DNA from: Sphingobacteriia bacterium
GTDB lineage: Bacteria; Bacteroidota; Bacteroidia; B-17B0; Aurantibacillaceae
Direction of reading: 5' to 3'
DNA: 37,012 nucleotides
NCBI GenBank assembly: GCA_009927275.1
Contig: RFNG01000149.1
Location: 1-37,012 of the forward strand
Numbering within the stretch: position 1 is the stretch's first letter; each line of letters starts with the position of its first letter. The notes under the pieces are model-generated. The model had not been told where the DNA came from, did no database searches, and saw only the letters and a list, made by a program, of their open reading frames with translations. Of the stretch, positions 25,364 to 34,858 are shown in pieces. Position numbers and translations under genes: made by a program.

Positions 25364-25798
25364 TTATTCTAGTTTAGATTCTAACTGTTTAAAATGATTT
25401 TGACCGGGATATGTAATGGTATAATAAGCTTTTTTAAATAGCCAGCCCGATTCATCAAATAGCGTTATAAAAATTGTTTTATCCGTTCCGGGACTATATT
25501 CGGTATGATAATTGTAAACCGTAGAACTGGTTAAATCGGGTTTTTGATACCAGTAAAAACCCGATTCAAAGGTGCTTAAAAATTTTCCGTTTACAAACAT
25601 TTTAACCTGATGAATACTATCTCGCTGCATATCATCTGAAAAATCTTTTAACCAAAAAATTTTCACATCAGCACTGTATTGGCAGCTCCCGTCATCTTTT
25701 TTAGCTTGTTCAGAAAAATTATCAGCTTTTGTATCGGTACATCCCGGTTTGGTACATGAACTTAAAAACCATACACAAATAAATAGTGCCAAACGCAT
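25364..25798 (-). CDS. Lipoprotein with GCTD...DGSC motif
   Basis: This 144-residue protein has a lipoprotein signal (MRLALFICVWFLSSC, lipid-modified C15). Directly after it is the motif GCTD-x4-AxNF-x9-DGSCQY, which closely matches the GCTDPxAxNYNxxAxxDDGSCxY repeat seen in many aquatic Bacteroidota surface proteins. The rest (about 45-140) is a beta-rich domain with no known motif. The function is unknown; the location is the outer membrane or cell surface. It lies 22 bp after kbl, and a short hairpin sits in that gap. It is followed by 126 bp before the rhodopsin start. Confidence 0.75.
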   Translation of the reverse strand: MRLALFICVWFLSSCTKPGCTDTKADNFSEQAKKDDGSCQYSADVKIFWLKDFSDDMQRDSIHQVKMFVNGKFLSTFESGFYWYQKPDLTSSTVYNYHTEYSPGTDKTIFITLFDESGWLFKKAYYTITYPGQNHFKQLESKLE

Positions 25799-25803
25799 AC
25801 TTA

Positions 25804-25822
25804 AATGTATAAAAAATACATT
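25804..25822. repeat. 7-bp inverted repeat between kbl and lipoprotein gene
   Basis: AATGTAT (25804-25810) and ATACATT (25816-25822) are perfect reverse complements around five A. The element overlaps the kbl stop codon and lies 5 bp before the lipoprotein ATG on the minus strand. It has no T-tail. The minus-strand right arm also reads TACATTTA, close to a -7 promoter motif, so a promoter is an alternative reading. Confidence 0.35.
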
Positions 25823-27008
25823 AGCGAATTACACCAAGTGATTTTCCAACTTTTGTAAAGGCTTCAAGGGCTTTATCCAAATGTAATTTATCATGTGCTG
25901 CACTCAATTGAACCCGAATGCGGGCTTTATCTTTAGGTACAACCGGATAAAAGAAGCCAATAACATAAATACCCTCTTCAAGTAAATGGGCAGCAAAACG
26001 CTGCGCCAGTTTGGCATCGTACAGCATAATAGGTACAATGGCACTTTCACCGTCTTTAATATCAAAACCTGCCGCTTTAATACCAGATTTAAAGTACTTT
26101 ATATTCCAATCCAGTTTATCGCGTAATTCGGTTGAATTTGTAAGTAAATCAAATACAGCGATACTGGCGCCAACAATACTTGGTGCTAAAGAATTGCTAA
26201 ATAAATATGGGCGCGAACGTTGTCGCAAAAGTTCTATGATTTCTTTACGTCCACTGGTAAAGCCCCCCATGGCGCCTCCTAAAGCTTTACCTAGAGTGCC
26301 AGTAATAATATCCACACGACCCATTACATTTTTGGCTTCGATGGTTCCACGGCCTGTTGCTCCAATAAATCCGGTAGCATGACATTCGTCTACCATAACC
26401 AGGGCATTATATTGTTTTGCCAAATCGCAAATGGCATCCAGTGGTGCCACAAAACCATCCATACTAAAAACACCATCCGTTACAATTATTCGATGACGCA
26501 AATGCATACTGTTTTTCAACTGTTTTTCGAGATCTTGCATGTCACAGTTATTGTATCTAAAGCGTTGGGCCTTACAAAGTCTTACGCCATCAATAATACT
26601 GGCATGATTTAATGCATCGCTGATAATCGCATCCTGTTCATCAAACAAAGGTTCAAATACACCCCCGTTTGCATCAAATGCTGCGGCATACAAAATGGTG
26701 TCTTCGGTATTTAAAAAGTTTGAAATTTTTTGCTCTAAGGTTTTATGAATGTCTTGAGTGCCACATATAAAACGTACACTGCTCATACCAAAGCCATGGC
26801 TGTCGAGCGCGGCTTTAGCGCCCGCTATAACGTTGGGATGGCTGGACAGTCCTAAATAATTATTTGCACAAAACACAACCACATCTTTACCGTTTACCTT
26901 AACAACCGCGTCCATTGGACTGGTAATGATACGTTCCTTTTTATACAAACCCTGAGCCTCAATATCGGTTAACAGGGTTTGCAGTTGAGATTTTAAATTA
27001 GTGTACAT
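25821..27008 (-). CDS. kbl: 2-amino-3-ketobutyrate CoA ligase (glycine C-acetyltransferase)
   Basis: This PLP enzyme cleaves 2-amino-3-ketobutyrate with CoA to glycine and acetyl-CoA, the second step of threonine breakdown after threonine dehydrogenase. The 395-residue alpha-oxoamine synthase has FCANNYLGLSSHP, GFGMSSVRFICGTQ, DGVFSMDGFVAPL, VDECHATGFIG and the PLP lysine in TGTLGKALGGAMGG. SVRFICGTQ (with ICGT) is typical of Kbl and argues against BioF or serine palmitoyltransferase. No tdh is in this window. It overlaps the upstream lipoprotein gene by 11 bp. Confidence 0.95.
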   Translation of the reverse strand: MYTNLKSQLQTLLTDIEAQGLYKKERIITSPMDAVVKVNGKDVVVFCANNYLGLSSHPNVIAGAKAALDSHGFGMSSVRFICGTQDIHKTLEQKISNFLNTEDTILYAAAFDANGGVFEPLFDEQDAIISDALNHASIIDGVRLCKAQRFRYNNCDMQDLEKQLKNSMHLRHRIIVTDGVFSMDGFVAPLDAICDLAKQYNALVMVDECHATGFIGATGRGTIEAKNVMGRVDIITGTLGKALGGAMGGFTSGRKEIIELLRQRSRPYLFSNSLAPSIVGASIAVFDLLTNSTELRDKLDWNIKYFKSGIKAAGFDIKDGESAIVPIMLYDAKLAQRFAAHLLEEGIYVIGFFYPVVPKDKARIRVQLSAAHDKLHLDKALEAFTKVGKSLGVIR

Positions 27009-27495
27009 AGTTAGATTTTTTTATAAAAGTAAAACTTCCCATGGGAAATGCATCCCAATATTGTTTACATCGTAATTCAGCGTGAAGGGTATCCGGGTGG
27101 GTTTGAGGCATAAGCCAAAGTTCAATAAATTTAGCATTTAGCGGGTCGTTTGCAAAAAGCTTTGTTACGTTTCCGCATGAAACAATATAGGAAATACCAC
27201 TTACCCGATGTGGTAAGCCCTGATTTTGAAATATTGTTTCTGTTTTAAAGCTGCCCAATCCAATTAAACCTGTAATGGTTTTAGGTAATTTAAAATCTAA
27301 TTGTATATATATAGAATCTGAAGTAAATCTAAACTTGGAATGAAGCGTATCACGGTCGCGTACGTTAACTAAAGCCCTTTCGCTTTTCCAAGAGCCAATT
27401 AAGGTATCGGGTAAATATTTTAGCTGTGTTTCACAACTTTGTAGCATCATGCTTAATACTAAGAAGATCCACTTAAACCTGTGCATCATAAACAT
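26998..27495 (-). CDS. Lipoprotein, lipocalin-like hypothetical
   Basis: This protein of up to 165 residues has a lipoprotein signal (FKWIFLVLSMMLQSC, lipid-modified C23 from the first ATG). The domain begins LIGSWKSERALVNVRDRDTL, resembling the opening GxW of lipocalin-like domains. The remainder is predicted beta-rich. ATG codons at 27495, 27489 and 27486 are all possible; the last gives the shortest normal signal. It overlaps the upstream PH-like gene by 23 bp and kbl by 11 bp, so it is made with them. The function is unknown. Confidence 0.7.
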   Translation of the reverse strand: MFMMHRFKWIFLVLSMMLQSCETQLKYLPDTLIGSWKSERALVNVRDRDTLHSKFRFTSDSIYIQLDFKLPKTITGLIGLGSFKTETIFQNQGLPHRVSGISYIVSCGNVTKLFANDPLNAKFIELWLMPQTHPDTLHAELRCKQYWDAFPMGSFTFIKKSNYVH

Positions 27496-27985
27496 AGGTT
27501 TTTAAAAATGTATTAAGCGCATTTTTATTTTGAGTGCCTATTAAAACCTTATCTCCAGAGTTAAGTGTTATTTGTAAACCATAACGCCCATTGAGATTAT
27601 ATACTAAACCGTAGCGTTTAGAAATATGATAGCCATAGCTCCAAAATTGGTAGGTTATTAGTTTAATAGAAACAATACGATCCCATGCCGTAAAATTTAA
27701 GGCTTTATCCGGAAAATTAAATCCGTAAAAAACACCGGCATTAGTAATTTTAATACTGAGCGTTAAATGTTTAAAAAGTAAAATTACACCACACAAAACA
27801 AAACTACCAATAGCAAAACACCAGGCTGTTGAAAGGGGATGATTTCCAATAGTTGTTTTACATATCCACTGAACAAACCCAATAAAAAAAAACAAAGCAG
27901 GAACAGCTAAGCCTAAAATCCAATGCCACCACGATTGTAGTTTTTGAATTTCAGTGTATTCTGCTTTAAAATTAGTGCACGTCAT
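27473..27985 (-). CDS. Membrane-anchored PH-like domain protein
   Basis: This 170-residue protein has two membrane segments (about 22-44 and 52-70) followed by a beta-rich domain with WDRIVSIKLITYQFWSYGYH, YNLNGRYGLQITLNSGDKVL and IGTQNKNALNTFL. The YGLQI-L-sGdKvLIGTQ-pe-L pattern is that of a small family of bacterial and archaeal membrane proteins with a PH-like fold. No enzymatic function is known. It overlaps the purL end by 14 bp, which is unusual company for a nucleotide synthesis gene. Confidence 0.6.
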   Translation of the reverse strand: MTCTNFKAEYTEIQKLQSWWHWILGLAVPALFFFIGFVQWICKTTIGNHPLSTAWCFAIGSFVLCGVILLFKHLTLSIKITNAGVFYGFNFPDKALNFTAWDRIVSIKLITYQFWSYGYHISKRYGLVYNLNGRYGLQITLNSGDKVLIGTQNKNALNTFLKTYVYDAQV

Positions 27986-30206
27986 TTAAAATACTGGGCA
28001 AAGCATTTTCATACAATAATTTAAAATGATCCAGAGCGGGATAGGGTGTTTTATTAATTGTAATTTGAGTATCGGCATTAACCTGACCTAAACAAAAACT
28101 AGGCACCTCATGTTGCTGCATAAGTAATTCAAACGAAGACGCATGTTCAGGTTTAACACTAATTATACAACGTCCTTGCGATTCACCAAATAAGGCTGCA
28201 TCAGCCCGCAGTGAAGGGGGTAGTGAAATGGTAAACCCTTTAGATTCTGTAAATGCCGATTCGAGTAATGCCAGAAACAAGCCACCGTCACTTAAATCCT
28301 GAGCCGATTGTACCCATGATTGACGTATGGCTTCTTGAATAGCTTTGTGTAAACGGCATTCCTCATCTAAATTAAAATACGGCGCCGGACTTTCTTTAAT
28401 GCCTAAATATGCGTATAAGTACTCTGACGATGCTATATCATTTACCAAATGTCCTACAAGGAAAATTAGATCCCCACTTGATTTAAACGCAATTCCGGTA
28501 TGCCATTGAGTATTTTCAATAAGGCCAATCATGCCAATGGTTGGAGTCGGAAATACCGGACCTTCAAAACTGGATTGGTTGTAAAAACTTACATTTCCAC
28601 CGGTAACAGGTGTTTGCAGGGCAGTGCAGGCTTTACTCATACCTTTTATTGAACTTACAAATTGCCAATATACTTCGGGATTATAAGGGTTACCAAAATT
28701 GAGGCAATTGGTTACTGCACTGGCAATACCACCGCTGCAAGCAATATTGCGTGCAGCCTCACAAACGGCAATAGCACAGCCCGTTTCGGGATCGGCATGT
28801 ACATAGCGGCTGTTACAATCTACCGACATTGCCAGGGCTTTTGAATGCCCTTTGATATTAACTACAGCAGCTGCAGAGGGTTTATTGGTTGATTTATTTA
28901 CCGTGCCCACCATACTGTCATAATGCTCATATACCCAACGTTTGCTCGCTAAATTAGGATGCGAAGCCAAAAATTCCATAATAGGCAATAGCTGTTCGGG
29001 TTCGGCAACCGATTCAATATTAAATTGCTGATAGCGTTTAAAATACTCCGGTTCATGATACGCTCGTTCATATACAGGTGCACCTCCTCCTAAAACAAGT
29101 ACATCGGCAGGTATATCGGCAACCAGTTCATCATGCATATAATATTTAAGGCGATTGCCTTTAGTAACAACACCAATTTGAGCACAATGTAAATCCCATT
29201 TATTAAAAACGCGTTCAACCTCAGCCTCACGACCCCGTTCAACGACCACCAGCATGCGTTCTTGAGATTCTGAAAGCAGAATTTCAAATGGATGCATCCC
29301 GCTTTGGCGCGTTGGAACCTTGTGCAACCAAATGTCCATACCGTGTTGACCTTTAGCACTCATTTCTGAAGTTGAACAGGTGATGCCTGCAGCGCCCATG
29401 TCTTGCATCCCAATTACGGCTCCGGTTTTAATAACTTCTAAACTGGCTTCCAACAACAGTTTTTCTTGAAAGGGATCCCCTACCTGAACAGCTGGTAAAT
29501 CTTTGGCTGATTCTTCAGTAATATCTTTACTAGCAAAAGATGCGCCTGCAATACCATCTTTACCGGTAGAAGAACCAACAATAAATACAGGATTTCCTGC
29601 ACCATAGGCAATAGCGCTAACGGTTTCTCCTTTTTTTACCAATCCCACACTCATGGCATTTACCAAGGGATTGGTTTGAAAACTCGAATCGAAAAACACT
29701 TCACCGCCAACAGTTGGAATACCAAAAGCATTTCCATAATCTCCAATACCCTTCACCACGCCTTTTAATAACCATTGTGTTTTGGAATGTTTCGGATCTC
29801 CAAATCGTAATGCATTCATTTGTGCAATGGGTCGGGCACCCATGGTAAATATATCGCGGTTTATACCTCCAACACCCGTAGCCGCACCTTGATACGGTTC
29901 TAAGGCACTCGGATGGTTATGCGATTCAATTTTAAAAGCACAGCCCAGGCCATCACCTATGTCAACTAAACCGGCATTTTCTTCTCCGGCTTTAGCCAAC
30001 ATATGAGGACCATCTTTAGGTAGTGTTTTAAGCCATCGGATGGAATTTTTATACGAGCAATGTTCGCTCCACATTACAGAAAACACAGATAATTCGGTAA
30101 AATTTGGGGTTCGTCCCAAAATGGAGATTATACGTTCAAATTCCTCGGGTAATAAGCCCAAATTTTGGGCATCTTTTGCTTCGGCAAGCTGTTTGGAATA
30201 ACTCAT
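27972..30206 (-). CDS. purL: Phosphoribosylformylglycinamidine synthase subunit PurL
   Basis: PurL makes FGAM from FGAR, ATP and ammonia in purine synthesis. The 744-residue protein is the small-type PurL that works with separate PurQ and PurS subunits. Motifs include SVMWSEHCSYKNS, FKIESHNHPSALEPYQGAATG, GGEVFFDSSF, MQDMGAAGI, CNSRYVHADPETG and QDLSDGGL. The start at 30206 (MSYSKQLAEA) is preferred over an ATG at 30260. An exact -7 promoter element (TACATTTG on the minus strand, 30217-30224) lies inside the longer reading, and the extra residues are not family-like. It is the first gene of a four- or five-gene transcript. Confidence 0.96.
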   Translation of the reverse strand: MSYSKQLAEAKDAQNLGLLPEEFERIISILGRTPNFTELSVFSVMWSEHCSYKNSIRWLKTLPKDGPHMLAKAGEENAGLVDIGDGLGCAFKIESHNHPSALEPYQGAATGVGGINRDIFTMGARPIAQMNALRFGDPKHSKTQWLLKGVVKGIGDYGNAFGIPTVGGEVFFDSSFQTNPLVNAMSVGLVKKGETVSAIAYGAGNPVFIVGSSTGKDGIAGASFASKDITEESAKDLPAVQVGDPFQEKLLLEASLEVIKTGAVIGMQDMGAAGITCSTSEMSAKGQHGMDIWLHKVPTRQSGMHPFEILLSESQERMLVVVERGREAEVERVFNKWDLHCAQIGVVTKGNRLKYYMHDELVADIPADVLVLGGGAPVYERAYHEPEYFKRYQQFNIESVAEPEQLLPIMEFLASHPNLASKRWVYEHYDSMVGTVNKSTNKPSAAAVVNIKGHSKALAMSVDCNSRYVHADPETGCAIAVCEAARNIACSGGIASAVTNCLNFGNPYNPEVYWQFVSSIKGMSKACTALQTPVTGGNVSFYNQSSFEGPVFPTPTIGMIGLIENTQWHTGIAFKSSGDLIFLVGHLVNDIASSEYLYAYLGIKESPAPYFNLDEECRLHKAIQEAIRQSWVQSAQDLSDGGLFLALLESAFTESKGFTISLPPSLRADAALFGESQGRCIISVKPEHASSFELLMQQHEVPSFCLGQVNADTQITINKTPYPALDHFKLLYENALPSILNDVH

Positions 30207-30216
30207 AATGCTTTTA

Positions 30217-30224
30217 CAAATGTA
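30217..30224 (-). promoter_or_regulatory. -7 promoter element for purL
   Basis: The minus strand reads TACATTTG, an exact TAnnTTTG, ending 10 bp before the purL ATG. The -33 element is not clear. It supports the short purL start. On the opposite strand, TACATTTA (30303-30310), 8 bp before the 1500-residue gene's ATG, is a near match for the divergent promoter. Confidence 0.5.
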
Positions 30225-30318
30225 TAGTACGGCGCCCTTAAGTGTTACCTGAGTTATCATCTTTTTTTAAAAACATTATCGAAATTCCTTAGAATTAATT
30301 AATACATTTAAATCAAGC

Positions 30319-33300
30319 ATGAAAAAGCACTTTTGTACATATATATTTTGCATGATTATGTCGGTGTGCTGGGCTCAAAAGTTTGAGGCATTTTCAACCG
30401 ACACCCTAAAATTTATTGAAGAATTTGAGGCTAATGTAATCCAAGAATCTCCTAATAAGCAAGAGGCTACACAACGAGTAAATGCATTTAAATCATTTTG
30501 GCTTGAAGGCACGATTAGTACCACGGATAAAGATTGGTTTATGGAAGCCATAAATTCTATGCGTGCTAATAAACTTAGAACACACCCGCATTTTATATTG
30601 TTAGCGGAAGCATTACAGTCTTGTTTAACATCCCAATCCCAACTATCTCAGCAGCAAATTAGGGCATGGAAAACAACGGTTGATAAATTAATTTCAAAAA
30701 AGCAGTCACGCCCGTTAACAGCCGTATTAGAATGTTCAAATACCCTATTTAAAGACGGTATTTTATATGCAGAGGGTGCTTTTAGGTATCTGGTTTACGG
30801 CAATTCATTTGTTTTTCATTTTGATTCTGTGCCGGGTGTACATATTACACAGGCAGCCCTGAGTGGAAAAAATAATAGCGAAGACAGCATTCATGTACAA
30901 CAAGCGGATGTGTGGTTTTATCCGCTGAATTCAAAATTTAAAGGTATAGCGGGACGGTTACCTTGGAATAAAAGTGGTAATGATAAAGCCTATGCCGATT
31001 TGTATCGATATACCATTGACGCGCGTTCTGGAAATTTAACTGCAGACTCTGCATATTTTCAAGGAAACAGCTATGTAAAAACGCGTCAACCGGGTAAAAT
31101 AATTGATAAAATTATACATGAAAATCAGGTTTTAACCTATCCCAGGTTTGAAAGCAACAGTAAACGCGTACAATTGAATTCTATTTATCCCGAAGTAGAC
31201 TATGAGGGCGGCTTTACTATCAGGGGCGATAACTTTGTGGGATTTGGTACGGCCTTACAACCCAGCGCAATAGTTTTAAAACGACAAAACAAGCCATTTA
31301 TACGGGTAATATCTAAGAATTTAAGCATGAGCCCAAATGCTATTTTAGCAGCATCTTCAGCCATACGAATTTATTTAGACGGCGATAGTATTTACCATCC
31401 GGATTCAAAGTTTACATACCTTTTAAATCAAGATCAGGTTTCAATATACAGAGGTGACGACGGACTTCAAAAAAGTCCCTTTCAAAACACCTATCATAAA
31501 TTGGCCGTATATGTAGAGCAAATTTTGTGGAATAAAAAAACAGACACATTAGCATTTAACTTTTTAACTCGAAAATCAGAAACGGAAGCTTTTTTTGAAT
31601 CCCATGATTTTTTTAGTAAAGACCGTGCAGAGTACTTAAAATTTGGTGAAGCAAAACACCCGGTATTTCAGTTGTTTAAACTTTATAACGATTTAGGTAA
31701 ATCTATGGAAATACCCCTTCAGTCCTTTTGCCGTCAGATGTTGGCACTGCCCCAAGACCTAAGACCATTATTATTTAAAATGGCCATTGCAGGTTTAATT
31801 GATTATAACGTAGATACCGATGAAATTAAAATTAAACAAAAGCTTTTGGATGTTGTGGATGTTATAAATAAAAAACGTGATTCCGATAACATTTCTATTC
31901 ATTCAGTTTTTCCGGCACAGGACAACGCTGTTATGAATTTAAAAAATAAAGATTTAACCATTCGGGGTGTTAAATTTATTGTGCTCAGTGATTCTCAGCG
32001 CGTTTTTGTATTTCCTAAAGGAAATCAGGTTACACTTAAAAAAAACAGAGACATGCAATTTGATGGAGTTGTTTCATCGGGAAAATTTGAATTTATTGGA
32101 AAAGCGTTTCAGTTTTCATATGCCGACTTTAAAATGGGCATGCAAAATTTAGATTCAATCCGCATTTTTATTGAAAAAAAACAAAATGGCGCAACGGCAT
32201 CCTCGTTTTCAAAACTTCAAACCCTTATTGAAAATTGCAGTGGTGAATTGCGTATAGATGGACCTACAAATAAATCAGGCCGTTTACAGGCCGATGGATT
32301 TCCAATGTTTAAAAGCAATAAAGAGAGTTTTGCGTATTACGACAGTAAAAAAACATACCGTGGTGTTTATGACCGTTCTAAAGTGTTTTTTAAACTGGAT
32401 CCGTTTACGATTCAAAATCTCGATAATTTTAAAAATGAAAAAATTCTTTTTTCCGGAATTTTCAATTCTGGTGGTATTGTACCGCAAATCAAAGATACCT
32501 TGCGTATAATGCCCGATCTTTCTTTAGGATTTATTAAGCAAACACCACCAGGAGGCTACCCAATGTACGGCGGCAAAGCTACGTTTGAAAACGAATTACG
32601 TTTAAGTAACAGTGGTTTAATGGGAAATGGCTTGTTTACATTTAGCCAGAGTAAATCGCAGGTTAAAAACTTTATTTTTTTTCCGGACAGTGCCTCAGGA
32701 TATGCTTTAACGTATGATGTTAATGAATTAAAAGCACCTGAATTTCCAGTAGTGCATGGCGACACAGTAAAATTGCGGTATCAACTGTTTGAAAACACCT
32801 TATTGGCATACCATCAAAAAACACCCTTTCGGGCCTATAAAGAAAATGTTAAACTCTTTGGCCGATTAGATTTAACCATGCAGCATCTAACCGGTTCTGG
32901 ACGCGTTTCTTTTGTTAGCGCAGACTTGATTTCAACTCGGTTTAATTTTTTAAGACGTACTTTTAATGCCGATACTGCAAATTTTCAATTAAAGGCTGTT
33001 GATGAAGAAGGCCTTAGCTTCAGTACGGTAAATTTAAAATCTAAAATTGATTTTGATAAAATGGTGGGTGAATTTATAAACAATGGAAAGGGCTCATTTG
33101 TACGCTTTGATAAAAATCAATACATCGCCAGTATGGATCGTTTTAAATGGTCTATTGATAAAGATGAATTAGAACTGGGAGATAGTAAAAAACGTACTCT
33201 AACAGCAGAGGAGGAAGAATCCGGTGTTAACCTTGAAGGCCCAGAATTTATTAGCGTGCATCCCAAACAAGATTCATTACGTTTTTTTGCACCAGGAGCA

Positions 33301-34821
33301 AAATACCAAATACGTAAATACATTATTAATTGTTTTAATGTGCCTTTTATAGATGTTGCCGATGCGCGTTTAATACCTCATAATGGGGATGTAACCATTT
33401 ATAAAAACGCCAAACTTGATACGCTAGAAAACGCTACCCTAATTGCCAATACGGTTACCAAATATCATAAAATCACAAAAGTTAAAGCCGAGGTTTTTGG
33501 CCGTAGGGATTATTTAGCCTCTGGGGATTATCAATATATTGACGAAAATAAAAAACCCTATCAAATTCATTTTGCAAAAATTAAACCGGACACCTCCGGG
33601 CAAACCGTTTCAGAAGGCGATATTCCTGAACGGGCACAGTTTAAATTCAATGATTTTTTCAGTTTTGCAGGCAATGTTATTTTATATGCAGCCCAACCTT
33701 ACCTTACGTTTAAAGGTGGCACTAAAATTGTACATAACTGTAAAGATGTACCCAAATCGTATCTAAATTTTGAGGGGGAGATAAATCCTAATAATATTCA
33801 AATCCCCATCCCTAAAATTGCCAAAGACATGAACGCGCAACCTGTTGGCACTGGTTTTGTTTTACAGCCCGACTCTGGAAAAATATTACATGCATTTGTA
33901 AGTTTAATGGACGATGCACCCAAACAATCGCTTTTTACAGGCGAGGGGCTTATGATTTTTGACCGAAAAATTAAAGCCTACCAAATTTCAAATGCAGATA
34001 AATTACAGGAGCGAAACATGCCGGGTACATTTATTGAGTTAAATACCAAAACCTGTAAATTAAATGGAGAGGGGCTTTGGGATTTAAGTAAAAATCTGGG
34101 TCAGGTTAAATTACAAACATTTGGTGTTTTTAAGTCAAATCCCACAACCGATAGTTTAACCATGCAGGCCATGATGGTTTTGGATTTTTTCTTTGATAAC
34201 GGGGTGTTAAAGCGGATGTTTAAAGACTTTGAAAACAAAATGCCGTCCATGAAACCCTCTTCCACAGATGCCGAGGTCTTAACACATGGATTAACCGATA
34301 TTTTGGGAAAAGAACGTGCAGATAAAGCCTTGTCAGATTTAAGTTTATACGGGAATTATAAAAAATTTCCTGATGAACTAAATAAAAGTTTGGTGTTAAG
34401 TGATATTCAGTTAAGGTATGTTCCCGAAGCGCAAGCCTTTGCCAGTTCGGGGATGTTTAGCATTGCAAACATTTTAAAAAACGAAGTGTTTCGATACGTT
34501 AAAGGGGTAATTACCATACGTAAATTAAAAACGGGTGATTTACTGGATATATATATTGAGCCTAGCGCCAATACCTGGTATTACTTCAGCTATTCAAAAG
34601 GCGTAATGCTGGCCGTAAGTAGTAATACCGAGTTTAACAATGAATTAGATCAAGTAAAAGCAAAAAATAAAAAACAAAATGTTACAGAGGGGCCCTCATT
34701 TCGTTTTGACCTTACAAAGCCTATTAAAAAAGATCAGTATTTAAATCGGATAGCGCAGTTGGGATTATATGGAAATCGTATTTCAGATGATACAGGATCT
34801 GAAGATGCTTCTGATGACTAG
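30319..34821 (+). CDS. Very large secreted protein of unknown function (1500 residues)
   Basis: I do not recognise this protein. Residues 1-19 form a signal peptide (MKKHFCTYIFCMIMSVCWA, then QKF). After an alpha-helical first part (about 28-130), the chain is overwhelmingly beta-rich to the end, with recurring short elements such as YEGGFTIRGDNF, FEFIGKAFQFSYADF, LRIDGPTNKSGRLQADG, LFGRLDLTMQHLTGSGRV and YLASGDYQYID. This suggests many stacked beta units, somewhat like LptA/OstA or AsmA-type lipid-transfer or structural proteins; that comparison is only by appearance. There is no transmembrane helix after the signal and no type IX sorting domain at the acidic end (DDTGSEDASDD). It is likely periplasmic or attached to the envelope. 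It is followed 37 bp later by the S46 peptidase. Confidence 0.85.
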   Translation: MKKHFCTYIFCMIMSVCWAQKFEAFSTDTLKFIEEFEANVIQESPNKQEATQRVNAFKSFWLEGTISTTDKDWFMEAINSMRANKLRTHPHFILLAEALQSCLTSQSQLSQQQIRAWKTTVDKLISKKQSRPLTAVLECSNTLFKDGILYAEGAFRYLVYGNSFVFHFDSVPGVHITQAALSGKNNSEDSIHVQQADVWFYPLNSKFKGIAGRLPWNKSGNDKAYADLYRYTIDARSGNLTADSAYFQGNSYVKTRQPGKIIDKIIHENQVLTYPRFESNSKRVQLNSIYPEVDYEGGFTIRGDNFVGFGTALQPSAIVLKRQNKPFIRVISKNLSMSPNAILAASSAIRIYLDGDSIYHPDSKFTYLLNQDQVSIYRGDDGLQKSPFQNTYHKLAVYVEQILWNKKTDTLAFNFLTRKSETEAFFESHDFFSKDRAEYLKFGEAKHPVFQLFKLYNDLGKSMEIPLQSFCRQMLALPQDLRPLLFKMAIAGLIDYNVDTDEIKIKQKLLDVVDVINKKRDSDNISIHSVFPAQDNAVMNLKNKDLTIRGVKFIVLSDSQRVFVFPKGNQVTLKKNRDMQFDGVVSSGKFEFIGKAFQFSYADFKMGMQNLDSIRIFIEKKQNGATASSFSKLQTLIENCSGELRIDGPTNKSGRLQADGFPMFKSNKESFAYYDSKKTYRGVYDRSKVFFKLDPFTIQNLDNFKNEKILFSGIFNSGGIVPQIKDTLRIMPDLSLGFIKQTPPGGYPMYGGKATFENELRLSNSGLMGNGLFTFSQSKSQVKNFIFFPDSASGYALTYDVNELKAPEFPVVHGDTVKLRYQLFENTLLAYHQKTPFRAYKENVKLFGRLDLTMQHLTGSGRVSFVSADLISTRFNFLRRTFNADTANFQLKAVDEEGLSFSTVNLKSKIDFDKMVGEFINNGKGSFVRFDKNQYIASMDRFKWSIDKDELELGDSKKRTLTAEEEESGVNLEGPEFISVHPKQDSLRFFAPGAKYQIRKYIINCFNVPFIDVADARLIPHNGDVTIYKNAKLDTLENATLIANTVTKYHKITKVKAEVFGRRDYLASGDYQYIDENKKPYQIHFAKIKPDTSGQTVSEGDIPERAQFKFNDFFSFAGNVILYAAQPYLTFKGGTKIVHNCKDVPKSYLNFEGEINPNNIQIPIPKIAKDMNAQPVGTGFVLQPDSGKILHAFVSLMDDAPKQSLFTGEGLMIFDRKIKAYQISNADKLQERNMPGTFIELNTKTCKLNGEGLWDLSKNLGQVKLQTFGVFKSNPTTDSLTMQAMMVLDFFFDNGVLKRMFKDFENKMPSMKPSSTDAEVLTHGLTDILGKERADKALSDLSLYGNYKKFPDELNKSLVLSDIQLRYVPEAQAFASSGMFSIANILKNEVFRYVKGVITIRKLKTGDLLDIYIEPSANTWYYFSYSKGVMLAVSSNTEFNNELDQVKAKNKKQNVTEGPSFRFDLTKPIKKDQYLNRIAQLGLYGNRISDDTGSEDASDD

Positions 34822-34840
34822 ATTTTACCAAACCCTTTGT

Positions 34841-34848
34841 TATTTTTG
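34841..34848 (+). promoter_or_regulatory. -7 promoter element for S46 peptidase gene
   Basis: TATTTTTG is an exact TAnnTTTG match, 10 bp before the ATG at 34859, in the 37-bp gap after the giant gene. No TTTG is present at the expected upstream distance, so co-transcription with the upstream gene is also possible. Confidence 0.45.
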
Positions 34849-34858
34849 TACCCTGAAT

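Noticed and set aside
30207-30260. Amino-terminal extension of purL
   Set aside because: It runs through an exact -7 promoter motif and is not family-like.
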